Source: Limosilactobacillus sp. WILCCON 0051
Lineage (GTDB): Bacteria; Bacillota; Bacilli; Lactobacillales; Lactobacillaceae
DNA length: 64,000 nucleotides
Direction: 5' to 3'
NCBI RefSeq assembly: GCF_039955095.1
Contig: NZ_CP154878.1
Span: 682,001-746,000 of the forward strand
The notes below the pieces were generated by a model. It saw only the letters and a list, made by a program, of their open reading frames with translations, searched no databases and was not told the origin of the DNA. How positions within the stretch are numbered: position 1 is the first letter of the stretch; each line of letters starts with the position of its first letter. This document shows, in pieces, positions 1-8,706 of the stretch. The translations under genes were made by a program, and so were the position numbers.

Positions 1-2
1 TT

Positions 3-614
3 TTTCAATGGATAGTCATAATTATGATTGGTTCCAGTGCTGAGAGTCTGGCATTTGAATATCGATATCATACGATCATTCCTACCATATACCGATGTTC
101 TAAACGAGCAGACGTATATCTGGCCAAAGTAACCATTTTAGTTCTATATAGTGCCTTGCTGATTATTCTTGGGTTCTTTGAAACATTGTTGGTTAAGGTG
201 CTTCTTTTCAGAAATCAGTATAATGTGTGGACGACCATCTACCATCATCGGCGTTTGTTGAATGTATTGCTGATCAATGCTTGTGGCGCTTTTATCTATA
301 TATTGTTTGTAGTCGCATTAGGCTTATTATTATTTATTTTGTTTAAAAATAGTGCATTGGTAATTGCAATCGGCATCTTTTTAGCTTTTATGGGTGCCTG
401 GATATCTGATGGCATTATGAATTCATTGCCTGAAATTAATAAGATTTGGGCCTGGAATCCATTGAACATGATTAATGTGGTTACTCAGCTGAGTAGTTCT
501 GGTATTTCAAAAACGGTATGTCTTAGTGCTCCTCAGTTGATTGTAGGAAATTTAATCTATACTTTGATTTTTGCTTTATTAGGCATCTTGGTATTGGAAA
601 AGCGAAGTATCTAA
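3..614 (+). CDS. ABC-2 type transporter permease, 5' end outside window
   Basis: The reading frame is open to the left edge (codons from base 3 are F-Q-W-I-V), so the gene begins outside the window; the ATG at 24 is probably internal. About 200 residues are visible with four to five hydrophobic segments and a conserved 'WNPLNM' motif near the end. The same motif occurs in the next gene, so the two permeases are paralogous. The stop is 15 bases before the next start codon, which argues for one operon. No ATPase gene is in the window; it probably lies upstream. Substrate unknown; two-permease exporters of this shape often serve peptide immunity, which is only a family-level guess. Confidence 0.75.
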   Translation, partial: FQWIVIIMIGSSAESLAFEYRYHTIIPTIYRCSKRADVYLAKVTILVLYSALLIILGFFETLLVKVLLFRNQYNVWTTIYHHRRLLNVLLINACGAFIYILFVVALGLLLFILFKNSALVIAIGIFLAFMGAWISDGIMNSLPEINKIWAWNPLNMINVVTQLSSSGISKTVCLSAPQLIVGNLIYTLIFALLGILVLEKRSI

Positions 615-629
615 GGGAGATTAAAATTT

Positions 630-1400
630 ATGAGCAAAGCAGTTTGGCGTGAATTCTATAAGCTTAATCATCGCAAATCAACATGGTGCTCAATTATCAT
701 AATGATGGCCTTTATGTTAGTGATTGGGATGATGATGGGGCGGTCCTATGGAAATTTACTGGTAATGTCAACTTATAATTCCAGTCAAATTATAATGTTG
801 ATTATGGTTGTGGTTGGGTCAATGATATTTACGGGAGAATTTCAAAGCGAAACGATTCTGCCGCTGATTTTTCGTTCGCCAAATAGATCAGTCATATTTT
901 TTGCGAAGTATTTCACGTTATTTTTATATGAAGTAATTTTACACATTATTGCTATTGTCTTTACCATTTTCTTAAATGCTTCAGGACTAATCAGCAATAG
1001 GGTTTCTCTATCAGCAGTCTATAAATATCATCAGTCATTATTGATGAATATGCTTTCTACGACACTGATCGATGTAGTTCTGACAGCAATGATGATCGGG
1101 ATGATCTGTGTCGTCGCATGTCTTTTTAAATCTGAGCTGATATCGGTTTTAGTTAATGCACTCCTAGTCTTGGTTGGAGGTGGCTTTTCGGCCAATTTGA
1201 TGGAAGCCAACAACGGCCTTTCAAAAATTATTCGTTGGAATCCATTGAATATGACGTATCTAACACCAGAGTACTATAATTATGCTAGTTATCATGGCAC
1301 GTCTATGCTGTCGACCAATCAATTGTTGCTAGGTACGTTTTGTTACATGTGTTTGTTTGGTTGGCTCGGGTGGCTGATTTTTGAAAAAAAACATTTTTGA
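630..1400 (+). CDS. ABC-2 type transporter permease
   Basis: 256-residue integral membrane protein with about six hydrophobic segments: a first near residues 20-40, a 'SMIFTGEFQSETI' motif near 65 that is typical of ABC-2 permeases, and a C-terminal 'WLIFEKK'. It shares the 'RWNPLNMTYL' motif with the preceding gene. The SD 'GGGAGA' lies 8-13 bases before ATG 630. A hairpin followed by five Ts closes the operon at 1410-1440. Together the two permeases should form the membrane part of an exporter. The substrate cannot be told from sequence. Confidence 0.75.
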   Translation: MSKAVWREFYKLNHRKSTWCSIIIMMAFMLVIGMMMGRSYGNLLVMSTYNSSQIIMLIMVVVGSMIFTGEFQSETILPLIFRSPNRSVIFFAKYFTLFLYEVILHIIAIVFTIFLNASGLISNRVSLSAVYKYHQSLLMNMLSTTLIDVVLTAMMIGMICVVACLFKSELISVLVNALLVLVGGGFSANLMEANNGLSKIIRWNPLNMTYLTPEYYNYASYHGTSMLSTNQLLLGTFCYMCLFGWLGWLIFEKKHF

Positions 1401-1409
1401 TTTATTCTT

Positions 1410-1440
1410 ACCAGGCTCGCACATTGATGGCCTGGTTTTT
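1410..1440 (+). terminator. Rho-independent terminator of the ABC permease operon
   Basis: The inverted repeat ACCAGGC / GCCTGGT with a 13-base loop is followed by TTTTT. Confidence 0.75.
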
Positions 1441-1441
1441 A

Positions 1442-1557
1442 ATTTCCGAACAATCGTATTTAAACCCTTTTACAAAAGTCGATTTAAAAATAAGATGCGA
1501 ACATTCGTAATTTTATCGTTTTAATCTATTGCAAAAATCCGAAAATTGTTGCATAAT
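1442..1557 (+). promoter_or_regulatory. Purine permease promoter with two PurBox-like sites
   Basis: AWWWCCGAACWWT, the lactic-acid-bacterial PurBox consensus as I remember it, is matched exactly at 1442-1454. A second copy of the core, CGAACATTCG, lies at 1498-1507, 51 bases downstream of the first core. A promoter TTGCAA (1529-1534), 17-base spacer, CATAAT (1552-1557) follows, then an SD AGGAGATGA and the ATG at 1601. PurR control of purine uptake and salvage is inferred from the sites and the gene content. Confidence 0.6.
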
Positions 1558-1600
1558 CAAATCTTGTTTGTTGGATTAAATGCATAGGAGATGAATTTTA

Positions 1601-2947
1601 ATGGGTCAAAGCACGAATAACTCGCCTGCTTCTACCAATATTTTAGAGAAATGGTTTCATTTAAGCGAGCAGGGCACGACGATCAAGCGAGAGCTGCTCG
1701 CGGGTCTGACGACTTTTGTTTCAATGGCTTACATTCTGTTTGTCAATCCCAGCGTCTTGGGAATGGCCGGCATGAATAAGGGCGCGGTTTTTACGGCAAC
1801 GGCATTATCTGCAATTATCGGCTGTTTATTGATGGCATTTTTAGCCAATTATCCGATTGCCATTGCACCTGGTCTTGGTGATAACGCGTTCTTTACATAC
1901 TCGGTGGTTCTGGCAATGGGGATCTCATGGCAGACCGCGATGGCTGGTGTTTTTGTAGCATCGGTAATCTTTACGATCCTTTCTTTGATGAAGGTGCGTG
2001 AAGCCGTGATCAACGCGATTCCGCATGATTTGAAACTGGCCATTGCGGCTGGGATTGGTCTGTTTATTGCTTTTGTTGGGCTGCAGGGCGGTGGCCTGGT
2101 CGTTGCCAGCAAGAGCTCATTGGTTCAATTAGGCTCACTGACGGTACCAACGACCTGGCTGACGATCTTTGGGGTCTTAGCGATTGCACTTTTGATGGCT
2201 AAACGAGTTCCTGGATCAATCTTTATCGGGATGATTCTAACGACGCTATTGGGCTTATTTACGGGCCTGATTAAGATGCCTGCTCATATTATTTCGTTAG
2301 CTCCTTCCATGAAGCCAACTTTTGGCGTGGCGCTGACCAACCTGGGCAAGGTTAATACGCCGCAGATGTGGGCCGTGGTGCTGATCTTCCTTTTGGTGGC
2401 ATTCTTTGACACGGCCGGAACACTGGTGGGCTTGGCACAACAGGCTGGTTTGATGAAAAACGACCGGATGCCGCGGATTGGTCAGGCTTTGATGGCAGAT
2501 TCAATCTCAATGCTGAGTGGTTCGGTAATGGGGACTACGCCAACGGCTGCCTACGTTGAATCATCGGCTGGGATTGCAGTTGGTGGTCGAACGGGATTGA
2601 CTGCGTTGACGGTCGGCGTTTTGTTTGCTTTCAGTCTGCTGTTCAGTCCGCTGCTGACGGTGGTTACGACCCAGGTTACGGCACCAGCACTGATTATTGT
2701 TGGTTCGCTGATGGCCAGCTCCTTAGCGGGTATCGACTGGCTTCATTTTGAAATTGCCTTTCCAGCATTCATGGTGGTTGCCGGCATGCCTTTGACCTAC
2801 AATATTTCTTATGGGATTGCGTTTGGCTTTATTCTCTACCCGCTGACGATGACGGTTGCAGGACGGCGTAAAGAAATCAATTGGATCATGTGGACGTTGC
2901 TCTTTGTCTTCATCTTGATGCTGTACGTCTTAAACGTATTACCATAA
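1601..2947 (+). CDS. NCS2-family purine (guanine/hypoxanthine/adenine) permease
   Basis: 448 residues and 12 or more membrane segments, the usual size for the AzgA/PbuG branch of the NCS2 family. Family signatures are visible: 'AGLTTFVSMAYILFVNP' near residue 35, 'APGLGDNAFFTY' near residue 90, 'FFDTAGTLVGLA' near residue 270 and 'GTTPTAAYVESSAGIAVGGRTG' (start near 310). These proteins take up guanine, hypoxanthine or adenine with protons. The next gene is adenine deaminase, which favours adenine or hypoxanthine salvage. The two PurBox-like sites upstream indicate regulation by PurR. The exact substrate preference is not decidable here. Confidence 0.88.
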   Translation: MGQSTNNSPASTNILEKWFHLSEQGTTIKRELLAGLTTFVSMAYILFVNPSVLGMAGMNKGAVFTATALSAIIGCLLMAFLANYPIAIAPGLGDNAFFTYSVVLAMGISWQTAMAGVFVASVIFTILSLMKVREAVINAIPHDLKLAIAAGIGLFIAFVGLQGGGLVVASKSSLVQLGSLTVPTTWLTIFGVLAIALLMAKRVPGSIFIGMILTTLLGLFTGLIKMPAHIISLAPSMKPTFGVALTNLGKVNTPQMWAVVLIFLLVAFFDTAGTLVGLAQQAGLMKNDRMPRIGQALMADSISMLSGSVMGTTPTAAYVESSAGIAVGGRTGLTALTVGVLFAFSLLFSPLLTVVTTQVTAPALIIVGSLMASSLAGIDWLHFEIAFPAFMVVAGMPLTYNISYGIAFGFILYPLTMTVAGRRKEINWIMWTLLFVFILMLYVLNVLP

Positions 2948-2960
2948 CGACTATTAAAAT

Positions 2961-2990
2961 GGCTCGATCGAAAGCGGTCGTGCCTTTTTT
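2961..2990 (+). terminator. Hairpin terminator between permease and adenine deaminase genes
   Basis: GGCTCGATCG / CGGTCGTGCC pairs with one mismatch and is followed by TTTTTT. A TATAAT directly after the T-run (2990-2995) could give adenine deaminase its own promoter, but no good -35 is present. Confidence 0.65.
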
Positions 2991-3025
2991 ATAATGTTTT
3001 GACAAAAATGAAAGAGGCTTCGGTG

Positions 3026-4774
3026 ATGATAAAAAAATCAGAACTAAAACACTTGATTGATGTGGCAGCTGGTCGCGTGCCAGCTGACGTAGTGATTAGA
3101 AACGCACAGATCGTGGATGTCTTTTTAGGAACCATTCGGCAAGGCGACGTGGCATTAGCAGCTGGTTATATTGCTGGAATCGGTGAGCATTATGAAGGAC
3201 AGCAGGTGGTTGATCTGGCAGGCCGCTTCCTGCTGCCAGGACTGATTGATGCTCATATTCATGTAGAATCTTCCTATGTTTCGCCGGAAGAATTCAGTCG
3301 GATCTTTGTCCCATGCGGAACGACAACTGCTTTATGCGATCCGCATGAAATCGTCAACGTTGCTGGTTTAAAAGGCTTGGAATACATGGAGCAGGCTGCC
3401 AAGCTGGCAAAAATGGATATTCGTTACCTGATGCCTTCTTGCGTGCCTTCGACTCCTTTTGAGCATGCCGGCGCCAACCTTAGTGCTTTGGATATGGAAC
3501 CGGCGCTAAAAGAGGGTACCGTGGATGGCTTGGCTGAACTAATGAACTATGTCGGTGTCGTCAATAATGATGACAAGATGATTGATGAGGTTATGCTGGC
3601 CAAAAAGTATCATCGGCGGATCGATGGTCATGCACCGCAAGTCTTCGGCAAACTGCTGAATGCCTACGCGGCTGCGGGTGTAGCCAATGATCATGAATGC
3701 TCAACGGTTCAAGAAGCGCGGGATCGACTGGCTTGCGGGATGTATGTTCTGCTTCGGCAGGGAACGACTGAGCATGACTTGAAAAATCTTTTGCCGGTCG
3801 TAACGCCGCAAACAGCGCGTCACTGCCTTTTGGCTGGCGATGACGTCCAGGCAGTCACGGCAATGACGCTGGGCCATCTGGACAACAGCATTCGGATCTG
3901 TATCGAGCAGGGCCTTTCCCCGATTACTGCTATTCAAATGGCCACCTTAAACGCAGCTGAATACTGCGGGTTAAATGATCGTGGGGCCATTGCTCCCGGC
4001 AGACGGGCTGATTTGGTAGTCGTAGATGATTTAAGAAGTTTTCATGTGGAACAGACCTGGATCCTGGGCGAGAAAGTGGCTCAAGATGGCCAGTATCTGC
4101 CAAAGGTTCAGCGCTATCCAATCGATGCCGTGGCAGCATCGATGCACGTTAAGCCGTTAGCCAGCGATTGTTTTAAGCTGAACCTGACTGGCAAAGCGGT
4201 GCGGACGATTAAGGTGATTCCGGGTGAGGTCTTGACTGATGAAGCAATCTGTCAAGTCAGTCATGATGAAACCGGTGATTTTGTCTACGATCCAAGTCAA
4301 GATGTGGTTAAATTAGCAGTTATTGAGCGTCATCACGCAACTGGCAAAATGTGTACGGCACTGGCCAGCGGATATGGCATCAAGCATGGCGCGATTGCCA
4401 TCTCAATCGGTCATGACTCTCACAATATCATGACAGCCGGGGTCAGTGATTCTGAGATGCGGGCAGCTGTTGCTGAACTGATCAAGCAGGGCGGCGGCGT
4501 TGTCATGATAAAAGATCAAAAGCCAATTGCCCGCATGGCGCTGCCGATTGCTGGCTTGATGAGTGATCAGCCGGCTGAACAGGTCGTGGCGGCCCAAAAT
4601 CAGATCAATCAGACTGCCCACCAAGAGCTGGGAATTCCAGAAAACATCGATCCAGTCATGTCACTGAGTTTTTTGCCATTGGCAGTAATTCCAAAATTGA
4701 AATTGACGGATGAGGGACTCTTTGACGTTGCCAATGGTCGGTTTGTCACGCTCGAAGTCGATGATCAGGCTTAA
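3026..4774 (+). CDS. ade: Adenine deaminase
   Basis: Amidohydrolase-superfamily enzyme converting adenine to hypoxanthine and ammonia in purine salvage. Metal-binding 'DAHIHVESS' sits near residue 75; the family C-terminal motif 'SIGHDSHN' and the catalytic-site 'DDVQAVTAM' region are present. At 582 residues it has the normal family length. I chose the ATG at 3026 ('MIKKSEL') because AGAGG ends 8 bases upstream; an ATG at 3008 has no SD. It follows a purine permease, so uptake and deamination are encoded together. No convincing terminator lies between it and the next promoter. Confidence 0.93.
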   Translation: MIKKSELKHLIDVAAGRVPADVVIRNAQIVDVFLGTIRQGDVALAAGYIAGIGEHYEGQQVVDLAGRFLLPGLIDAHIHVESSYVSPEEFSRIFVPCGTTTALCDPHEIVNVAGLKGLEYMEQAAKLAKMDIRYLMPSCVPSTPFEHAGANLSALDMEPALKEGTVDGLAELMNYVGVVNNDDKMIDEVMLAKKYHRRIDGHAPQVFGKLLNAYAAAGVANDHECSTVQEARDRLACGMYVLLRQGTTEHDLKNLLPVVTPQTARHCLLAGDDVQAVTAMTLGHLDNSIRICIEQGLSPITAIQMATLNAAEYCGLNDRGAIAPGRRADLVVVDDLRSFHVEQTWILGEKVAQDGQYLPKVQRYPIDAVAASMHVKPLASDCFKLNLTGKAVRTIKVIPGEVLTDEAICQVSHDETGDFVYDPSQDVVKLAVIERHHATGKMCTALASGYGIKHGAIAISIGHDSHNIMTAGVSDSEMRAAVAELIKQGGGVVMIKDQKPIARMALPIAGLMSDQPAEQVVAAQNQINQTAHQELGIPENIDPVMSLSFLPLAVIPKLKLTDEGLFDVANGRFVTLEVDDQA

Positions 4775-4798
4775 ATTGGCGATAATTAATGCGAATAG

Positions 4799-4827
4799 TT
4801 GAAATCCAGGGCACTGTACGGTAAACT
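4799..4827 (+). promoter_or_regulatory. Promoter of tig
   Basis: TTGAAA (4799-4804), 17-base spacer, TAAACT (4822-4827). A transcript from about 4834 would carry the hairpin at 4843-4874 in its leader. Confidence 0.7.
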
Positions 4828-4842
4828 ATTAAAGTATGTACG

Positions 4843-4874
4843 GGTCGCTGTCGTTTGTGATATGAGCAGCGACC
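4843..4874 (+). promoter_or_regulatory. Hairpin in tig 5' leader
   Basis: Perfect 8-bp stem GGTCGCTG (4843-4850) / CAGCGACC (4867-4874) with a 16-base loop, between the promoter and the SD TGGAGG. There is no T-run, so it is not a terminator. It could protect the 5' end or be a protein site; function unknown. Confidence 0.5.
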
Positions 4875-4907
4875 AGTTGAAAACTGCAAGTTATTGGAGG
4901 AAATGAA

Positions 4908-6221
4908 ATGTCAGCAAAATGGGAACGCGACAGCGAAGCCAGCAAAGGGACATTAACTTTTGAAATCGACGTTGAAACGGCTAAGAAGGGTATTGACCAA
5001 GCCTTTAAGCGTACGCAAAAACGGATCACGGTTCCTGGTTTCCGTAAGGGCCACGTGCCACGTCAACTGTTTAACCAAATGTACGGTGAAGAAGCTCTGT
5101 ACCAAGATGCTTTAAACATCGTGCTGCCAAAGGCTTACGAAGATGCTGTTAAAGAAACTGGTATCGAACCAGTTGACCAGCCACAAATCGATGTTAAGAG
5201 TCTGGAAAAGGGTCAGCCATGGGTACTGACTGCCGAAGTTGCCGTTAAGCCAGAAGTTAAGCTGGGCGACTACAAGGGTATGGAAGTTCCAGCTCAAGAC
5301 ACGACGGTTTCCGACAAGGAAGTTGAAGACGAACTGGAATCCAAGCGTCAACAACAAGCTGAACTGGTTCTGAAGGAAGACCAACCAGCTGAAAACGGCG
5401 ACACGGTCGTTATCGACTACGTAGGTTCCGTTGATGGCGAAAAGTTTGACGGCGGCTCTGCTGACAACTACTCGCTGGAACTGGGCTCAGGCGCCTTTAT
5501 CCCAGGATTTGAAGACCAGCTGGTTGGCCACAAGTCTGGCGAAGACGTTGAGGTTAAGGTAACCTTCCCTGAAGAATACCATGCACAAGACCTGGCCGGT
5601 AAAGAAGCCGTCTTTGAAGTCAAGCTGCACGAAGTTAAGGAAAAGCAACTGCCAGAAATGGACGACGAATTTGCCAAGGACGTTGACGAAGACGTTGACA
5701 CGCTTGACGAATTGAAGGAAAAGACGAAGAAGCAGCTGCAGGAACAAAAAGAAGACGCTGCTCACGCTGCCATTGAAGATGCTGCTATTGAAGCTGCCGT
5801 TAACAACGCTGAAACGGAAGAAATTCCACAAGCAATGCTGGACGACGACACGGACCGTCAAGTGCAACAATACCTGATGGGCATGCAGCAACAAGGCATC
5901 AATCCTAAGATGTACTTCCAAATCACTGGTACTACTGAAGACGACCTGCGCAAGCAATTCGCCAACGATGCTGCTAAGCGGGTTAAGACCAACCTGGTTC
6001 TGGAGGCAATCGTTAAGGATGCCAACCTGGAAGCAACCGATGAAGACATCGATGCTGAAATCAAGGACCTGGCTGCTCAATACGGTATGGAAGAAGATGC
6101 CGTTAAGAAGGCTCTGTCCAAGGATATGCTGAGTCACGACATTCAAATCAAGAAGGCCGTTGACCTGGTTACGGATTCTGCTAAGCAAGTTGAATCCAAG
6201 GACGCAGAAGAAGACAAGTAA
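4908..6221 (+). CDS. tig: Trigger factor (ribosome-associated chaperone and prolyl isomerase)
   Basis: 437 residues, the usual length. The N-terminal ribosome-binding domain carries the 'GFRKGHVPR' signature near residue 45. An FKBP-type PPIase domain spans about 150-245 ('[20 protein letters not shown]'), and a long helical C-terminal chaperone domain follows, ending in an acidic/lysine tail. It binds nascent chains at the ribosomal exit site. SD TTGGAGG precedes ATG 4908. Codons are strongly biased toward preferred forms (for example CTG, AAG and GAC), as expected for a highly expressed gene. clpX follows, an order common in Firmicutes. Confidence 0.97.
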   Translation: MSAKWERDSEASKGTLTFEIDVETAKKGIDQAFKRTQKRITVPGFRKGHVPRQLFNQMYGEEALYQDALNIVLPKAYEDAVKETGIEPVDQPQIDVKSLEKGQPWVLTAEVAVKPEVKLGDYKGMEVPAQDTTVSDKEVEDELESKRQQQAELVLKEDQPAENGDTVVIDYVGSVDGEKFDGGSADNYSLELGSGAFIPGFEDQLVGHKSGEDVEVKVTFPEEYHAQDLAGKEAVFEVKLHEVKEKQLPEMDDEFAKDVDEDVDTLDELKEKTKKQLQEQKEDAAHAAIEDAAIEAAVNNAETEEIPQAMLDDDTDRQVQQYLMGMQQQGINPKMYFQITGTTEDDLRKQFANDAAKRVKTNLVLEAIVKDANLEATDEDIDAEIKDLAAQYGMEEDAVKKALSKDMLSHDIQIKKAVDLVTDSAKQVESKDAEEDK

Positions 6222-6273
6222 TCTTTGAAATTGCGTTAAAAACAGCTGCGAACAGCACTGTTAAAACAACATA

Positions 6274-6310
6274 GGGGCCCAGCGTTCGGTTATCCGGGTG
6301 CTGGGCCCTG
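6274..6310 (+). terminator. Strong hairpin after tig
   Basis: GGGCCCAGC (6275-6283) and GCTGGGCCC (6300-6308) form a perfect 9-bp stem. The following run is only TGTTGT, so termination is likely but not textbook. Confidence 0.6.
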
Positions 6311-6436
6311 TTGTCGTACTGAGTCGATCATTTTTTATTTAAGCCTGCCTGTCGTATCGATGATGGTTTGAATTATTCGAAATTTGGCCGACAGTTTGGT
6401 ATGATAAACACAATCATTTTAAGAGGAGGACGCAAG

Positions 6437-7687
6437 ATGTTTGAAGATACCAGTGGCATGGATGCCGTGCACTGTTCTTTTTGTGGCAAGTCGCAAGACG
6501 AAGTAAAAAAGATCGTTGCCGGTCCTGGCGTCTACATTTGCAACGAGTGTGTCGATCTTTGCCAGCAGATTATTGAACAAGAGCTGGCAGAAGATCACGC
6601 TAATGAAACTTTCCGCGTACCAACGCCGGCCGAAATCGTCAAGGAGCTTAACGACTATGTAATCGGACAAGACGATGCTAAAAAGACGCTGGCCGTAGCG
6701 GTATATAATCACTACAAACGGGTCAACGCCATGATGACGGGCGACAACAACGAAACTGACCTGCAGAAGAGCAATATTGCTATTATTGGGCCGACTGGTT
6801 CTGGGAAGACCTATCTGGCACAATCACTGGCAAAGATTTTAAACGTGCCGTTTGCGATCGCGGATGCGACTACCTTAACTGAAGCCGGCTATGTCGGTGA
6901 AGACGTTGAAAACATCATTTTAAAGCTTTTACAGGCCGCTGACTTTGATGTTGAACGAGCTGAAAAAGGCATTATCTACATTGATGAAATTGATAAGATT
7001 GCCAAAAAAGGCGAAAACGTCTCAATTACCCGTGACGTTTCCGGCGAAGGGGTTCAGCAGGCACTGCTTAAGATCCTGGAAGGCACGATTGCCAACGTTC
7101 CGCCGCAGGGTGGTCGTAAGCATCCGCAACAGGAGTTTATTCAAGTCGATACCAGCAATATTTTGTTCATTGTTGGTGGGGCCTTTGATGGAATTGAAAA
7201 TATTGTCAAGGAACGCCTGGGTGATAAGACGATTGGTTTTGGAACGGATACCGGCGAGCTGCAGGACGTCAACGAAAAGAACATCCTCCAGCACGTTATT
7301 CCAGAAGATCTGCTTAAGTTTGGGCTGATTCCTGAGTTCATCGGCCGCTTGCCTGTTTTGACGGCGCTGCAAAAACTGGATGAAGATGATCTGGTTCGCA
7401 TCTTAACGGAGCCAAAGAATGCTCTGGTCAAGCAGTATCAAGAACTGATCCGCTTGGATGGCAGCCAGCTGCAGTTTACGGATGGGGCCTTGCGGGCAAT
7501 GGCTCAGTTGGCAATCAAGCGAAATACTGGGGCGCGTGGACTGCGTTCGATCATCGAAGACGTAATGCGAGACGTCATGTTTGATCTGCCAAGCCGCAAT
7601 GACGTTGCCAAGGTCGTAATCGACAAGCGCTGCGTGGAAAGCCATGGCGAGCCGCGCTACGTATTAAAAGACGAAAAAGCTTCATAA
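6437..7687 (+). CDS. clpX: ATP-dependent Clp protease ATP-binding subunit ClpX
   Basis: AAA+ unfoldase that feeds substrates to ClpP. The N-terminal C4 zinc-binding domain has Cys13, Cys16, Cys35 and Cys38. Walker A 'GPTGSGKT', Walker B '[10 protein letters not shown]' and the ClpP-contacting 'IGF' loop ('DKTIGFGTD') are present. At 416 residues it is of normal length. The ATG at 6437 was chosen because AAGAGGAGG lies just upstream and the protein then starts at the zinc domain; the longer frame from 6368 would add an unusual extension. A TATGAT at 6400-6405 with TTCGAA 18 bases upstream is a possible promoter. Confidence 0.97.
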   Translation: MFEDTSGMDAVHCSFCGKSQDEVKKIVAGPGVYICNECVDLCQQIIEQELAEDHANETFRVPTPAEIVKELNDYVIGQDDAKKTLAVAVYNHYKRVNAMMTGDNNETDLQKSNIAIIGPTGSGKTYLAQSLAKILNVPFAIADATTLTEAGYVGEDVENIILKLLQAADFDVERAEKGIIYIDEIDKIAKKGENVSITRDVSGEGVQQALLKILEGTIANVPPQGGRKHPQQEFIQVDTSNILFIVGGAFDGIENIVKERLGDKTIGFGTDTGELQDVNEKNILQHVIPEDLLKFGLIPEFIGRLPVLTALQKLDEDDLVRILTEPKNALVKQYQELIRLDGSQLQFTDGALRAMAQLAIKRNTGARGLRSIIEDVMRDVMFDLPSRNDVAKVVIDKRCVESHGEPRYVLKDEKAS

Positions 7688-7693
7688 CAAGTA

Positions 7694-7719
7694 GAAAGGG
7701 TCAGCAGTGGCCCTTTTTT
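7694..7719 (+). terminator. Terminator after clpX
   Basis: Short stem AAAGGGTC / TGGCCCTTT followed by a run of Ts. It lies only 23 bases before engB, so it may be partial. Confidence 0.6.
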
Positions 7720-7741
7720 AACGGAGGAATCAAAATAGATT

Positions 7742-8332
7742 ATGGAAGTTCATCACGTTGACTTAACGATCAGCGCGGTTGCTGAAGAACAGTATCCGAA
7801 GACTGACTACCCAGAGATTGCTTTGGTTGGCCGTTCCAATGTCGGCAAGTCTTCTTTGACCAATGCCTTGATCAATCGCAAAAACTTCGCTCATACCTCT
7901 AGTCAGCCCGGCAAGACACAGACGCTGAACTTTTATAACGTTGAAGATCAGCTCTTTTTTGTCGATGTCCCCGGGTATGGCTATGCCAAGGTCTCCAAAA
8001 AGCAGCGCGAAAAATTCGGCAAGATGATTGAGACTTATCTGACTACGCGTCCGCAGCTAAAGGGCGTAATTGAACTGGTTGATGCTCGTCATGCGCCAAG
8101 CGATGATGACGTGGCCATGTACCAGTGGCTGAAATACTACCAGGTACCGCTTTTGGTAGTCGGCACCAAGATTGATAAAGTCAAGCCCAGCGCGCGGACG
8201 AAATCGATTTCGCAGATTACCAAGACGCTGGGACTGACTGACACGCCGCTGCAGCTTTTCTCGGCCGAGACCAAATTCGGCAAGGATGAGGTCTGGCAGT
8301 GGATCGAAGCTCGCATGCACGATCAAAAATAG
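7742..8332 (+). CDS. engB: Ribosome biogenesis GTPase EngB (YsxC/YihA)
   Basis: Small GTPase of the TrmE-Era-EngA-YihA group needed for 50S subunit assembly. G1 'GRSNVGKSSL' is at about residues 30-39, G3 'DVPGYGYA' near 77 and G4 'GTKIDK' near 140. The length of 196 residues is typical. SD GGAGG at about 7723 is rather far from ATG 7742, but the N-terminus 'MEVHHVDLTISAV' fits the family. The clpX-engB order is conserved in lactobacilli. Confidence 0.95.
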   Translation: MEVHHVDLTISAVAEEQYPKTDYPEIALVGRSNVGKSSLTNALINRKNFAHTSSQPGKTQTLNFYNVEDQLFFVDVPGYGYAKVSKKQREKFGKMIETYLTTRPQLKGVIELVDARHAPSDDDVAMYQWLKYYQVPLLVVGTKIDKVKPSARTKSISQITKTLGLTDTPLQLFSAETKFGKDEVWQWIEARMHDQK

Positions 8333-8362
8333 CCGCTTTTGATCAGCCAGTCATAAATCAGC

Positions 8363-8407
8363 AAAAAGGGCCCCATGTCCGGAACTGGCCGGATACGGGA
8401 CCCTCTT
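8363..8407. terminator. Bidirectional terminator between engB and a minus-strand small gene
   Basis: AGGGCCCC / GGGACCCT plus the inner GTCCGG / CCGGAT form a hairpin. On the minus strand it ends in TTTTT; on the plus strand it is followed by CTTGTTTT. It serves both converging genes. Confidence 0.65.
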
Positions 8408-8429
8408 GTTTTCTTATAATGCGAAGCGG

Positions 8430-8564
8430 TTATTGCTTGTTTTTGTCGCTGGTTTCTGCCTGGTCAGCCGACTTGGCCTTTTCCTTGGCTTTTTCTTTTG
8501 GATCGATTGCCAGGTCGTTGAACAGTTTTTCCAGCTTTTGATTGCGTTGTGTTACCAAACCCAT
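8430..8564 (-). CDS. Small conserved hydrophilic protein, SPJ_0845-like
   Basis: A 44-codon gene on the minus strand, from CAT at 8562-8564 to the stop at 8430-8432. It starts MGLVTQRNQKLEKLFNDLAI and ends in a Lys/Glu/Ala-rich, probably unstructured tail. A perfect SD AAAGGAGGG lies just upstream (8571-8580 on the complement). The opening 'MGL.xxRxxxLEKLFxxxA' is like the short SPJ_0845-type proteins annotated in streptococci and lactobacilli; this is recalled and not searched. Function unknown. It lies between engB and uvrC and is transcribed against both. Confidence 0.72.
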   Translation of the reverse strand: MGLVTQRNQKLEKLFNDLAIDPKEKAKEKAKSADQAETSDKNKQ

Positions 8565-8646
8565 GGGCTGGCCCTCCTTTAATTGCCGTTTGCAAATATC
8601 CTATCACAAACTGGAAATCACGTAAATCAACTTACAGGCGATTCTT

Positions 8647-8676
8647 TTGCGACCAGCTGCCAGTCTGTACTAGAAT
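8647..8676 (+). promoter_or_regulatory. Promoter of uvrC
   Basis: TTGCGA (8647-8652), 18-base spacer, TAGAAT (8671-8676). Confidence 0.6.
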
Positions 8677-8706
8677 TAGAGATAATTAACTAAATGGAGG
8701 CGTTCG

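Noticed and set aside
2990..2995. TATAAT after the terminator as promoter of ade
   Set aside because: No acceptable -35 at 16-18 bases; kept only as a remark in the terminator entry.
5487..6188. 233-codon open frame on the minus strand inside tig
   Set aside because: It is the complement shadow of a strongly codon-biased gene; no SD, and the plus-strand protein is unmistakable trigger factor.
8299..8541. 80-codon plus-strand frame downstream of engB
   Set aside because: It overlaps the engB end, the terminator and the minus-strand 44-codon gene; no SD and no homology pattern.
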